From NCBI RefSeq assembly GCF_003628305.1, contig NZ_RBZM01000004.1, forward strand, positions 620,001-684,000: 64,000 nucleotides of DNA, in the 5' to 3' direction. How positions within the stretch are numbered: position 1 is the first letter of the stretch; every line of letters begins with the position of its first letter. The position numbers and the translations under genes were made by a program. The notes beneath the pieces were generated by a model. That model was not told the origin of the DNA, made no database searches, and was given only the letters and a program-made list of their open reading frames with translations. Below are positions 1-8,736 of the stretch, one piece after another. The stretch is from Cohnella endophytica (GTDB taxonomy: Bacteria > Bacillota > Bacilli > Paenibacillales > Paenibacillaceae).

Positions 1-324
1 CGGTCTATCGGACCTTAAGGTGGTCAATGACCTTAAGGTGGTGAGTCGTCAGTGAACACCAGAACGTTAGCTGAAATTCCCGAAAGCTAACCCTAAAGGG
101 ATGAGAATAATGCATCTACAACCAGAATTAGTTCAATTCAAAGTACTAAATGGCTGGAAGGTTTGTTAGAGTTTATGAGGGTTGGGTTTATCATCAGATA
201 ATACCATGTTCAAGCTTCGGGGCATGTGCCCCTCGGTCGGCAAAAGTTAGACGAGGATTCAAAGTAATCTTTAAGTACAATTTAATGCATTTTGATGACT
301 TAACGACAAGGGGACTGGAATTTA
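1..324. other. Left edge, no confident gene
   Basis: No gene is supported here. Two direct copies of a 14-base element (GACCTTAAGGTGGT, at 11-24 and 29-42) stand 18 bases apart, each built around the palindrome CCTTAAGG. A small palindrome, GGGGCATGTGCCCC, lies at 219-232. The short open frame at 150-356 has no ribosome binding site and no recognisable protein features. Confidence 0.5.
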
Positions 325-1278
325 TTGTCGAGCGACAAGTTGAATTATTGGAATAATGAAATGAATCAATCAAAGGAATTTGCCAATAATCTTGGTGTAC
401 CTGAAGATGATTTTCAAAAAATAAACAAGTGGATTGAATCATGGGTAAAAATCAATCAACTAAATGAACCTGGCAATGAACAGAACAATAATTTTAAACG
501 GGCGTATTTCATGTTACAGGATTCAACAATTGATTTAAATGATCAATCAAGTAAATATCTGATCGGACGTCTTATTAAGATGTACGATATAATCTGGGGC
601 GGAATACTTTCTTCAACAATTGATGGTTCTACCATGCAAATTAAGCATTTTATTGACGGTTTTGAATCTAAGTTATCATTTTCTACTTTTGAGTTCGTAT
701 CTTTGTTGTCTTATTTAATCAATACACCAGTTAGTCCAAATTCAAATATATTCGAGAGCATTTGGGTAATAGAAAAGCGTAGTAAGTTTTTTGCAACATC
801 TCAAATTGATTTTCAAAATAAAGCTTTAATATTTCTTTTGCAACTTAACGGTTCAAGGGGATTCCATCACAATTTAAAGGATTTTAAGAAGATATTATCA
901 TTCGTTGGCCAGGAAAATTCAGAAGTTTTTTCTTATTTAAAAAGCTATCAAGTTAGAAATAATCAAGGCTGTTATAAAGCTATTAATTACATTCTCATGC
1001 ACTTTATTAGAGAAAAAGGATATGAAGATAAAAAGAATGCACATGAGATAATTTTATGGCTTGATAATGCAGAAGGAAGTTCACCGAAAAAACCTTGGCT
1101 AGATAAACTAGATTCTATCCAAAAACAATTTTTAGAAATTGAAATAAATGAAATTGCGAAATGGCTAATAGACAATAAGCACTTGGATCGTGAAGAAGGA
1201 ACTGGATGGATTGACGACATATTCAAAAGATTTCATAAATCAGCTCTATGGTATTTAAATATGACAAGTTCAGCTTAA
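325..1278 (+). CDS. Hypothetical protein, 317 aa
   Basis: I do not recognise this protein. It is soluble-looking, rich in Lys, Asn and aromatic residues, with no signal peptide, membrane segment or familiar catalytic motif. The C-terminal third (about residues 240-317) is charged, with alternating acidic and Trp-containing stretches. The start is uncertain. A TTG at 325 has AAGGGG about 11 bases upstream, while the ATG at 361 has no clear Shine-Dalgarno sequence. The gene is AT-rich like its neighbours and unlike the GC-rich backbone, which suggests acquired DNA. A 110-base gap separates it from the next small gene. Confidence 0.6.
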   Translation: MSSDKLNYWNNEMNQSKEFANNLGVPEDDFQKINKWIESWVKINQLNEPGNEQNNNFKRAYFMLQDSTIDLNDQSSKYLIGRLIKMYDIIWGGILSSTIDGSTMQIKHFIDGFESKLSFSTFEFVSLLSYLINTPVSPNSNIFESIWVIEKRSKFFATSQIDFQNKALIFLLQLNGSRGFHHNLKDFKKILSFVGQENSEVFSYLKSYQVRNNQGCYKAINYILMHFIREKGYEDKKNAHEIILWLDNAEGSSPKKPWLDKLDSIQKQFLEIEINEIAKWLIDNKHLDREEGTGWIDDIFKRFHKSALWYLNMTSSA

Positions 1279-1388
1279 AGCAATTGATTGTATTTCAAGA
1301 TGCCGGCGACTTCAATTAACACCGTATATACAAGAACTTATTTGAAAGATACACAAAATCAAAAGCAATTAAAGGGCGGGAAGACTTA

Positions 1389-1538
1389 ATGGTTTTACTA
1401 ATAATCATCGTGCTTATAATTGGACTAGCTGGAATTATTGGAAATCAATATTCGGGCATAAAAAGGATGGGATCAATTCAAAGATCGCTAGATGACATTA
1501 ACCAGAAACTAAGGGATATGTATAATATCAATAAATAA
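1389..1538 (+). CDS. Small single-pass membrane peptide, 49 aa
   Basis: This short frame is preceded by a G-rich stretch (GGGCGGG) about 8 bases before the ATG. Residues 2-18 form one very hydrophobic helix made of Leu, Ile, Val and Gly. A polar, basic tail follows, containing an amphipathic stretch (IQRSLDDINQKLRDMY) that could form a short coiled coil on the cytoplasmic face. The layout of one N-terminal helix plus a coiled coil is common in small Bacillota membrane proteins, but no family can be assigned. It sits 62 bases before a frameshifted gene whose product also has a membrane segment. Partnership with that gene is only a guess. Confidence 0.5.
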   Translation: MVLLIIIVLIIGLAGIIGNQYSGIKRMGSIQRSLDDINQKLRDMYNINK

Positions 1539-1599
1539 ACTTATGAGATCAATATAAATTCATGAAAACTATAGAGACTCATGGATAAGGATTGTGTAT

Positions 1600-2363
1600 A
1601 TGATCATTAATTTGAATCAAATCAAAGCAAATGCTAATAAGATCATTGAGGTAGAAGAACACGGTGAACCCGTTTGTAGTATCAAGATGCCGACAACTTC
1701 AAAATATTTCTCAACAACGATGAGTTCAAATGGAGAAGTATTGTATAGTACTCATTTTCAATTAATGAATGAACTAAAAATTCAATACCATTTAAGTGGC
1801 TTTGGAGTGACCAAACAACTGCTGCGTGTTTGGTTAAAGATACGAATAAGAATATTATCGGTGCAATGCAAAATATCGGAAAAGAACTTTTGCTTAGCTT
1901 TTATGAAGTGAAATTCAGGGATGAAAGCATCAAAATCTATGAGGTAACAAAAAAGCATTATGTTCATCTACTGATTTTTTTAGACAATAGACAAATAGGT
2001 CAAATCGAAAAGAGTTTAATAAGACAAAATAATCTTGATCAATATACGTTATTTCTGTTGGATAAGTATTCTAGATTCAAAGACATTCTTATTTTGTTTG
2101 TGGGTTATTTCGATAACTGGAATTATTCGGGTACTGGAGAATTTGTAATGAAGAAAAAGGAAATCGTGTGGGAGTGGACTTACAGTAAGGCAAATGAGAA
2201 ATACAATAAAAAATGGCTACAAGAAAATTTCGATATAAGCGAAGAACACAAGTTAGCTATTGAAAATGAGGAAATGGGATTAATAGTCAAAATTCTATTT
2301 GTAATTTTAGGTTTAGCTGGACTGTCAGTCCTTGTCTTCGCTATAGTTGTACGTTTCAACTAA
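1600..2363 (+). pseudogene. Frameshifted tubby-C-like membrane protein
   Basis: Two reading frames form one protein if a single A is added to the A-run at 1776-1780. The first covers about 1600-1780 and the second about 1776-2363. With that repair the middle reads on as ...KNSIPFKWLWSDQTTAAC... into KDTNKNIIGAMQN. The restored protein is about 254 residues: a beta-rich domain followed by a C-terminal transmembrane helix (about 23 residues, starting LIVKILFVILGLAGL). The pattern resembles bacterial tubby-C/LURP-one-like proteins, but I hold that loosely. The likely start is the ATG at 1600, with AAGG nine bases upstream. The break is either a real lesion or a homopolymer sequencing error. Confidence 0.5.
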
Positions 2364-2448
2364 TTGTTTCAGAAGACATTGACTTCAGGTAACACCATAT
2401 TTACGCATTGGGCATAAGCACAGACATTAATTCGAAGGCGGGATAAAA

Positions 2449-3069
2449 ATGAATGCCATTTTCAAACCGTATTTGTTAGATTTGAATCTTTCCGATCATT
2501 TGAAAGATGATATTCATTCTTTTTTTATTGCCCATAACGATAATGAAACTTTGGAACATACCCTTACCGTTGCATATGAAGCGAGGAGAATTGCAGAGCT
2601 TTATGGTGTAGATCCTATAAAAGCCGAATATGCAGCATTATTACATGACATCAGTAATGTCGTTCCAGTGAAGGAAATGTTGAGTATGGCAAAAGAACTT
2701 GGAATTGAATTACTTGAAGATGAATATAAGTATGCACGAATCGTACATCAGAAATTATCGAGTGCTATGGCCAAGGATATATTTCATATGAATGATCAAG
2801 AGATATTAGACGCAATTGAGTGTCACACGACTTTGAAACCGCAATCGAGCATGTTGGATAAGGTGCTTTTCATTTCCGACAAGATATCATGGGATCTTCC
2901 TGGAGATCATCCTTATTTAATTGAAATTAGAAATAAAATTAACAATCATAAACTTAATGAAGGAGTACTTATTTATTTGAACCACATTTGGGAACAACGT
3001 TCGAAACTAAAGTTAGTACATCCGTGGCTAATAAAGGCGAGAGAAGAGTTGTTGAAAATAGGTCCATGA
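2449..3069 (+). CDS. HD-domain hydrolase, YqeK-like
   Basis: The 206-aa protein has the HD metal-binding signature: His in EHTLTVAYEARR, the pair in ALLHDIS, ECHTT, and a late Asp in FISDKIS. Order and spacing fit the YqeK family, which hydrolyses symmetrical dinucleoside tetraphosphates such as Ap4A. YqeK itself normally sits between nadD and rsfS. This copy stands alone in an AT-rich accessory block, so it is probably a paralogue whose substrate is unproven. The ATG follows GGCGGG (2435-2442 area) at usable spacing. The length is slightly above typical YqeK, owing to a C-terminal helical extension. Confidence 0.75.
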   Translation: MNAIFKPYLLDLNLSDHLKDDIHSFFIAHNDNETLEHTLTVAYEARRIAELYGVDPIKAEYAALLHDISNVVPVKEMLSMAKELGIELLEDEYKYARIVHQKLSSAMAKDIFHMNDQEILDAIECHTTLKPQSSMLDKVLFISDKISWDLPGDHPYLIEIRNKINNHKLNEGVLIYLNHIWEQRSKLKLVHPWLIKAREELLKIGP

Positions 3070-3100
3070 GTAGGCGAATCCACTTATTCGAGGAGGAAAA

Positions 3101-3694
3101 ATGAAATACTTTAAACTTCTCTTAATCGTATTCGTTTTGGTTTTATTTCAATTAAAAGATAGTTCAAATGGGAACAGTGAAACTGTTTTTTTGGTTATGA
3201 AACCTTTGGACTCATCCAGTAGAGAATTTTCAATAATGGGTGCTTCAGGCGCTAACTCTACAATAATATACACATTGGGACATATAAGTGAGCCTATTAG
3301 TATTGAATTTTGGCTTGATCATTACTTGAATGGACAATATAAAGAAAAAATACTTGATCTTCAAACATATCTGAGTAAGAGCGAAAAAGAAAATAGACTA
3401 TATATCTTTAATAGGACTACAGAATCTACAAAACCATTATGGACAATAACGTTAAGACAAAACAGAGATTTAAGCGTATTGAGTAATTCAATTACTCAAC
3501 CAACTGCTGATTCAAGTGTTCGTAATTTCAAGGTATATCCCAATTTATATATAAAAAAAGGGAAAGAAACATCGTTAGGAATTATCTCGATTATTCTAGG
3601 TTCCAACGACAATCAATTTAATGTTAATGACAGCGAAGAAGAAACCATAAAGAAGAGCGATGAAGTATTTATTATTAAGTGCAGGATAGAGTGA
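3101..3694 (+). CDS. Hypothetical exported protein
   Basis: This 197-aa protein begins with a short basic N-terminus and a strongly hydrophobic stretch (residues 4-18). It reads as a signal peptide or signal anchor; there is no lipobox Cys. The remainder is polar and beta-prone, with no motif I can name. An AGGAGG ribosome binding site lies 7-8 bases before the ATG. The gene follows the HD hydrolase by 31 bases and precedes the methyltransferase by 12 bases, so the three may be cotranscribed. Function is unknown. Confidence 0.6.
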   Translation: MKYFKLLLIVFVLVLFQLKDSSNGNSETVFLVMKPLDSSSREFSIMGASGANSTIIYTLGHISEPISIEFWLDHYLNGQYKEKILDLQTYLSKSEKENRLYIFNRTTESTKPLWTITLRQNRDLSVLSNSITQPTADSSVRNFKVYPNLYIKKGKETSLGIISIILGSNDNQFNVNDSEEETIKKSDEVFIIKCRIE

Positions 3695-3706
3695 AAGGAG
3701 AAATAC

Positions 3707-4586
3707 ATGTCTGATTACTTTTGGGACAATCAAGTAGAGTACCTCAGAAATACTCGATGGCTATATTACAATGATGATTATCTTGAGTTCCTAATTCAAA
3801 AGGTATGGAAGATTAGCGAACCCGTAAAAATAATCGATTATGGCTGCGGTTATGGATATCTCGGTCTTAAACTGCTTCCAATGCTGCCGGAGGGCTCTAC
3901 CTATACCGGATTGGACAAAGGTAAGGATTTGATTGCGAAGGCAGAGGGATTATTCGTTAACCTTCCGTATCAAACTGAGTTCATTGCAGCTGACATTGAA
4001 GAAGCAAATATTAACTGCGAGTATGACATTGCCATGTGTCATGCTTTTTTACTGCATATGACTGAACCAACAACTATTCTGAAGAAGATGATTCAAAGCG
4101 TTGTGAATAGTGGGAAAATCATATGCTTTGAGCCCCACTGGATTGCGAATATGGCCAATTTTCATTTCGATGGGCTAGATCAATCGAAGGTAATACCATT
4201 AGGAATTCTTCAGAGATTGTTTGAAGAAGATGCTAAGCAGAATGGGAAAGACGGGAATATCGGAATGAATGTGCCAATACTTCTAAGCCAATTAGGTATA
4301 AAGAATATAGATTGTCGAGTGAGTGATAGAGTTAATTTTTTTGGATCAAAACATGGATTTATTGATTAAGAAAAAACTATATCAATCTCTAAGAGAAGAT
4401 GGATTCGGTCAAGTCCCAGGCGATATTAACGAAGTTTTGAATAATTTAATTAGGAGAGGGTTGTCTGCTGACGAGGCAGGAAGACAATATGAAGCTGAGT
4501 TATTATTGTCTCAAGAATTTGGAGAGAGCTCGTGGTTAACGTACGCTCCGAATATGAAGATTTCGTGTGGTACGGTTTATCGATAG
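3707..4586 (+). pseudogene. Class I SAM methyltransferase, frameshifted
   Basis: The N-terminal frame (3707-4369) carries the SAM-binding motif DYGCGYGYLGL near residues 45-55, the acidic end of strand 2 (TGLDKG), and a motif resembling CHAFLLHM. It stops early. The next frame (to 4586) supplies what looks like the normal C-terminus, with YQSLREDGFG, an acidic helical segment and APNMKISCGTVY. Removing one T from the seven-T run at 4336-4342 joins them as VSDRVNFLDQNM, giving about 292 residues. Substrate is unknown. The gene is either recently inactivated or interrupted by a homopolymer sequencing error. Confidence 0.65.
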
Positions 4587-4645
4587 TCGGCGTGACGTCG
4601 TGAAGCGTTCATTGGATGTAAGTTATTGTCGTAATAAACCTAGTA

Positions 4646-4673
4646 TTGTCGTTTTCCTATATTCTAGTATAAT
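4646..4673 (+). promoter_or_regulatory. Sigma-A promoter for the lipoprotein gene
   Basis: A -35 TTGTCG (4646-4651) and a perfect -10 TATAAT (4668-4673) are separated by 16 bases, about 40 bases before the lipoprotein ATG at 4712. A second TATTGTCGT lies 20 bases upstream of the one overlapping the -35, so the box is part of a short direct repeat. Confidence 0.6.
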
Positions 4674-4711
4674 ATGATCGATGGAAATTATTAGAATATC
4701 GGGGTGACTAA

Positions 4712-5107
4712 ATGAAAAGATTTTTGTTCATTTCATTGGTAGTATGCTTTTTGTTAGCCGGCTGTGGGGCAGAAAGCAAGATTGCAGAAATCAAATTCGG
4801 CGATTGGTCCGAACATAAAGATGATTTGTTAGTAAACGAACGAAGTACGTTTAAAATTAACGAGAACATTACACTTGCTTTTGAATCATCTGATAAATTC
4901 GGAACGAGGTCACTAGGCGTACATTTATATAAAGCGTCAAATAGTCAGTTGCTTGATAGTTGGGACGTGGATGTTGATCCTGACTGGAGCTCATATAGTT
5001 CCGAATTTCAAACATCCGAAGACGATGAATTGGAACCGGGTGAGTATGAGATTGCGATCTTTAAGGACACTTCCCGCATCGGGGAAGGTAAATTTACAAT
5101 CGAATAA
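4712..5107 (+). CDS. Small lipoprotein, 131 aa
   Basis: The N-terminus is a lipoprotein signal peptide: MKR, a hydrophobic core, then the lipobox LLAGC with Cys18 as the lipidation site. The mature part is acidic and beta-rich, ending in EPGEYEIAIFKD...GEGKFTIE. This resembles the final strands of an immunoglobulin-like extracellular domain, though no family can be named with confidence. The gene has its own promoter and a strong terminator, so it is a single-gene unit. GGGGTG supplies the ribosome binding site about 7 bases upstream of the ATG. Confidence 0.75.
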   Translation: MKRFLFISLVVCFLLAGCGAESKIAEIKFGDWSEHKDDLLVNERSTFKINENITLAFESSDKFGTRSLGVHLYKASNSQLLDSWDVDVDPDWSSYSSEFQTSEDDELEPGEYEIAIFKDTSRIGEGKFTIE

Positions 5108-5121
5108 ACGGATTGACAAAG

Positions 5122-5146
5122 TACTCCTTAACAGGAGTATTTTTTT
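5122..5146 (+). terminator. Rho-independent terminator of the lipoprotein gene
   Basis: A perfect 7-bp stem (TACTCCT / AGGAGTA) with loop TAAC is followed by seven T residues, 15 bases after the stop codon. Confidence 0.85.
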
Positions 5147-5193
5147 ATCAGCCCGTGGGCTTTGGGTCTCGGGCGGGTATACACGGGAAAAAA

Positions 5194-5229
5194 ACAAAAA
5201 GAACAGTAGGGACCTACTGCTCTTTTTGT
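5194..5229 (-). terminator. Terminator of the HrgC-like gene, possibly bidirectional
   Basis: A long hairpin with 17-base arms (one mismatch, loop GA) lies just beyond the stop of the minus-strand gene. Read on the minus strand, it is preceded by an A-rich and followed by a T-rich flank. The symmetry would let it also stop plus-strand transcripts from the lipoprotein gene. Confidence 0.7.
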
Positions 5230-5242
5230 TTGAACTTAATAT

Positions 5243-5605
5243 TTACATGGCAATCGGTGGGGCAGCTGAAATAATATTCCGTCTAACGAGTTCAGCTCTT
5301 GCAGACTCATCCGATGGCAGGTATCCCTTTTCAAGCAATCCTTTTGTATAGCGCGAGTTATATGTCCAGCAAGCAACCCAATAATAGATGCTCAAAGTTA
5401 CGATCCCAAGAAGCCAGATCCTTAATAAATTCCTAAAATCGCCCCGGAATATCGGAACCCACAATCCGAAAAAGAACAATGTCCACGAAAAGCCCAACTT
5501 AATTCTCTTGGTAACGCCTGATGGGTGCCGCAAAGTAATTTTCAAGATATCACCTTTAATATTCCCCATCGGCTGGGGGATTGGCTTGAACATGAATGAC
5601 ATCAT
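5243..5605 (-). CDS. HrgC-like small membrane protein
   Basis: The reading frame encodes 120 residues. It has a short beta-like segment (LKITLRHPSGVTKRIKLGFSW), a hydrophobic helix beginning FSWTLFFFGLWVPIFRGD, and a second helix around IWLLGIVTLSIYYW. It ends with a polar tail containing LLEKGYLPSDE. This order matches small HrgC/DUF2628-like proteins of unknown role. The start is doubtful. The upstream ATGs lack a ribosome binding site, whereas a TTG at 5545 is preceded by AAAGGTG at good spacing and would begin the protein at LKITLRHP. It stands alone and convergent to the lipoprotein gene. Confidence 0.6.
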   Translation of the reverse strand: MMSFMFKPIPQPMGNIKGDILKITLRHPSGVTKRIKLGFSWTLFFFGLWVPIFRGDFRNLLRIWLLGIVTLSIYYWVACWTYNSRYTKGLLEKGYLPSDESARAELVRRNIISAAPPIAM

Positions 5606-5733
5606 TTTACACCAATCGACTCAATTTGGCGATATGTGGGAGAATTTCAGTGTTTAATTTTTTTAACTAAAAATATACCAAAATTTACTCCGAAATGTAG
5701 ATAATAATGCAACTAAAGCTCACTTTCACTTGC

Positions 5734-5763
5734 AGCCCGGGGGCTTCGGCACTCGGGCTTTTC
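5734..5763 (+). terminator. Orphan terminator-like hairpin
   Basis: A stem of AGCCCG and CGGGCT around a GC-rich loop containing CTTCGG is followed by TTTTCTCTT. No plus-strand gene ends just before it. A similar GCCCG...CGGGC hairpin at 5151-5174 suggests both are copies of a recurrent terminator-type element. Confidence 0.5.
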
Positions 5764-5813
5764 TCTTCCATTTCCATGAGGTAAAATGGCACAAACGACC
5801 TCAGGAGGAAATC

Positions 5814-6395
5814 ATGCACATAAAGAAGCTCATAATCATCCCAGCTATTACTCTCTCATTAATAGGGTGTTCTACTTATGTAAATCCAACAACTCAGAAT
5901 TCCAATGTAGGTGGGACAGATCTCGAATGGGCATTCACAAAGTCCGACCAACATCCGGAAAAGTTACTGATAAGTGTAATAGATTCGGCTAAGTCTACGT
6001 TAGATGTCGCGATCTACAGTCTCACCTATCCGGATATCGTCGATGCGATCAAGAACGCTAAAAAGCGTGGCGTTAAGATCCGTCTAATAACCGACAAACA
6101 GCAATCAGGCGGTAAAACGCAAACGGAAGCATTAAAGTTACTAGGAAGCGCCGGTGTACCGATGAAGATCAATAAACACAGTGGCTTGATGCACCTAAAA
6201 ATGGTCGTGGCAGATAACAAAATCGCAACAACAGGTTCATTTAATTATTCCAAGGCTGCGAGTACGACGAACGATGAAGTGCTTATGGTCATCAGAAAAG
6301 AAGAAGTTGCCAAATCATTCGCAGCTGAATTTGAGGCCATGTGGAATGATGATAAGGGATTTAAAACGATCGAACCGAAGATCGCTCAACCTTAA
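5814..6395 (+). CDS. PLD-family nuclease-like lipoprotein
   Basis: The 193-aa protein starts with a lipoprotein signal peptide ending SLIGCS (Cys19). The catalytic domain has one complete HKD signature: His127, Lys129 and Asp134, followed by Gly-Ser at 141-142 (HLKMVVAD... GSFNYS). A single HKD with this length matches the Nuc/endonuclease group of the phospholipase D superfamily, which works as a homodimer to hydrolyse phosphodiesters. Here it would sit outside the cell, tethered to the membrane. The ATG at 5814 was chosen because AGGAGG ends five to six bases before it and it gives the signal peptide. It converges on the deaminase gene with 9 bases between stops. Confidence 0.85.
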   Translation: MHIKKLIIIPAITLSLIGCSTYVNPTTQNSNVGGTDLEWAFTKSDQHPEKLLISVIDSAKSTLDVAIYSLTYPDIVDAIKNAKKRGVKIRLITDKQQSGGKTQTEALKLLGSAGVPMKINKHSGLMHLKMVVADNKIATTGSFNYSKAASTTNDEVLMVIRKEEVAKSFAAEFEAMWNDDKGFKTIEPKIAQP

Positions 6396-6404
6396 AACGG
6401 TAAC

Positions 6405-6866
6405 CTAATTAGAAAATGTGTACCCCTCAAATACTTTTAACCCTTCGTCATTTAATACTAGTTCAACTACGACTGGTTTATGAGGGCTTCTTTCAATAAC
6501 TTCCTTACAAGAAATCATGATATTGCTACCAGCGATTTCAGCTAGTTGATCATGTGAAACGCTATAGACTATTTTCCCTAAATGAGACCACACCATAGCT
6601 CCCGTACACATTACGCAGGGTTCGCAGCTGGTATACAGCGTGTATTCGCTAAGATCAAAAATATTATTTTCAGAGCAATAGGTGCGTATGAGCCCAATTT
6701 CGGCATGATGCGTAGGATCGCAATTACTATTTATTTTATTTTCTCCATACATGACGATTTCGTTATTTTTCACTAAAATCGCACCAAATGGTTCATTTCC
6801 ATCTTTTCTGGCTTGTAGAGCTAATTTAATGGCTACTTCAATAAATTGTTCATCTTTTTTGGTCAA
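6405..6866 (-). CDS. Nucleoside/base deaminase (CDA fold)
   Basis: The 153-aa protein has the zinc-binding cytidine-deaminase-like signature: His-Ala-Glu in DPTHHAEIGLI and the Cys pair in TSCEPCVMC. The Glu would be the proton shuttle, and His plus two Cys hold zinc. The motif form is closest to bacterial guanine deaminase (GuaD) and tRNA adenosine deaminase relatives. The sequence C-terminal to the second motif fits a free-base or nucleoside enzyme better than TadA, but substrate cannot be fixed. Translation probably begins at TTG (6866), with GGGGGG six bases upstream. A TATACT box at 6894-6889 may be its -10. Confidence 0.8.
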   Translation of the reverse strand: MTKKDEQFIEVAIKLALQARKDGNEPFGAILVKNNEIVMYGENKINSNCDPTHHAEIGLIRTYCSENNIFDLSEYTLYTSCEPCVMCTGAMVWSHLGKIVYSVSHDQLAEIAGSNIMISCKEVIERSPHKPVVVELVLNDEGLKVFEGYTFSN

Positions 6867-7259
6867 TTTCAGCCCCCCAGTTAACGTTAGTATAACAGAA
6901 ATAATATCTTTTCCCGTGACTAGGCAAACGCCAAAATCGGGATTACATAAAAAGTCGACCCCCGTCTCGCGACGAGGGCCTTCATGGGAGAGGAGAAACC
7001 GGACGAAGAGCTTATGGGGAAACGTAAGTCTTCTCCGCGGTTGTCCCCGACACCTCTCGGTGCCGGTAATATCATTGTGACCTTAGCCGAGGAAAATATA
7101 CGTTTCGATGGAAAAAAATTAGCGAACGTCCTAAGCTTGTGAAGAGGCGGCTGGAATATGCTTTTGAATCGCCGAAGATTGTGGTAACATAACACCAGTT
7201 AACGTACATAAAGCTTACGTCTTTAAGGTGATAAGGCGCTGCATGATGGGGTTGAGAAA
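6867..7259. other. Intergenic boundary between AT-rich block and backbone
   Basis: About 390 bases without a convincing gene. The first part holds the probable promoter of the minus-strand deaminase. Base composition shifts here from AT-rich to GC-rich. Open frames on both strands (for example 6920-7195 minus, and an unstarted plus frame reading through LSPTPLGAGNIIVTLAEE near 7040-7090) have no ribosome binding site and no recognisable domain. The latter could be a gene remnant left at the edge of the accessory block. Confidence 0.4.
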
Positions 7260-8394
<1,135 letters not shown>

Positions 8395-8417
8395 GGTGGG
8401 ACTTGAGACACGAGAAA

Positions 8418-8450
8418 AGAAGCCAACGGTTTTATTGTTGGCTTCTTTTT
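8418..8450 (+). terminator. Terminator of rsmD-coaD
   Basis: A 10-bp stem AGAAGCCAAC / GTTGGCTTCT with a nine-base loop is followed by a T-run. Confidence 0.9.
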
Positions 8451-8507
8451 ATTTCGATTATTGGTTACTAACTAGATCACTTGCAGAAGAACGAATGGGC
8501 TACGCAC

Positions 8508-8701
8508 CGCGAAAGATGCAGATGTACAGGTTTTCGTCACAGGATTGTCCCCAAATAATAAGTTCCTGCGAATGTGCAGGAATTATTAAGGGACAATCCA
8601 ATTTTAATCCGATTCGGGTCAGAAAGCTGCACTTTTGCAGGAAATGGTGAGGGTACAACCGAAATAGCGCGCAATTCCTGCAGACCTGCAGGAATTGCGC
8701 G
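8508..8701. repeat. Array of four imperfect palindromes with a TGCAGG core
   Basis: Between the coaD terminator and the ylbJ stop lie four hairpin units spaced 50-60 bases apart. Their cores are at about 8514-8530, 8563-8582, 8625-8643 and 8675-8694. The second unit (8542-8599) has outer arms GGATTGTCCC / GGGACAATCC and inner arms ending TTCCTGC / GCAGGAA. The fourth (8669-8701) is nearly perfect, CGCGCAATTCCTGCA against TGCAGGAATTGCGCG. The first and third are degenerate. No coding sequence overlaps. The units look like REP-type elements or folded RNA. Confidence 0.7.
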
Positions 8702-8736
8702 ACTCAGATACGACCATCATGAAAATTGGCGCCCAT

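Noticed and set aside
150..356. Short open frame at the left edge
   Set aside because: No Shine-Dalgarno, no recognisable features, and it overlaps the better supported gene at 325.
6920..7195. Minus-strand frame before rsmD
   Set aside because: No ribosome binding site, no domain, and it spans the composition boundary.
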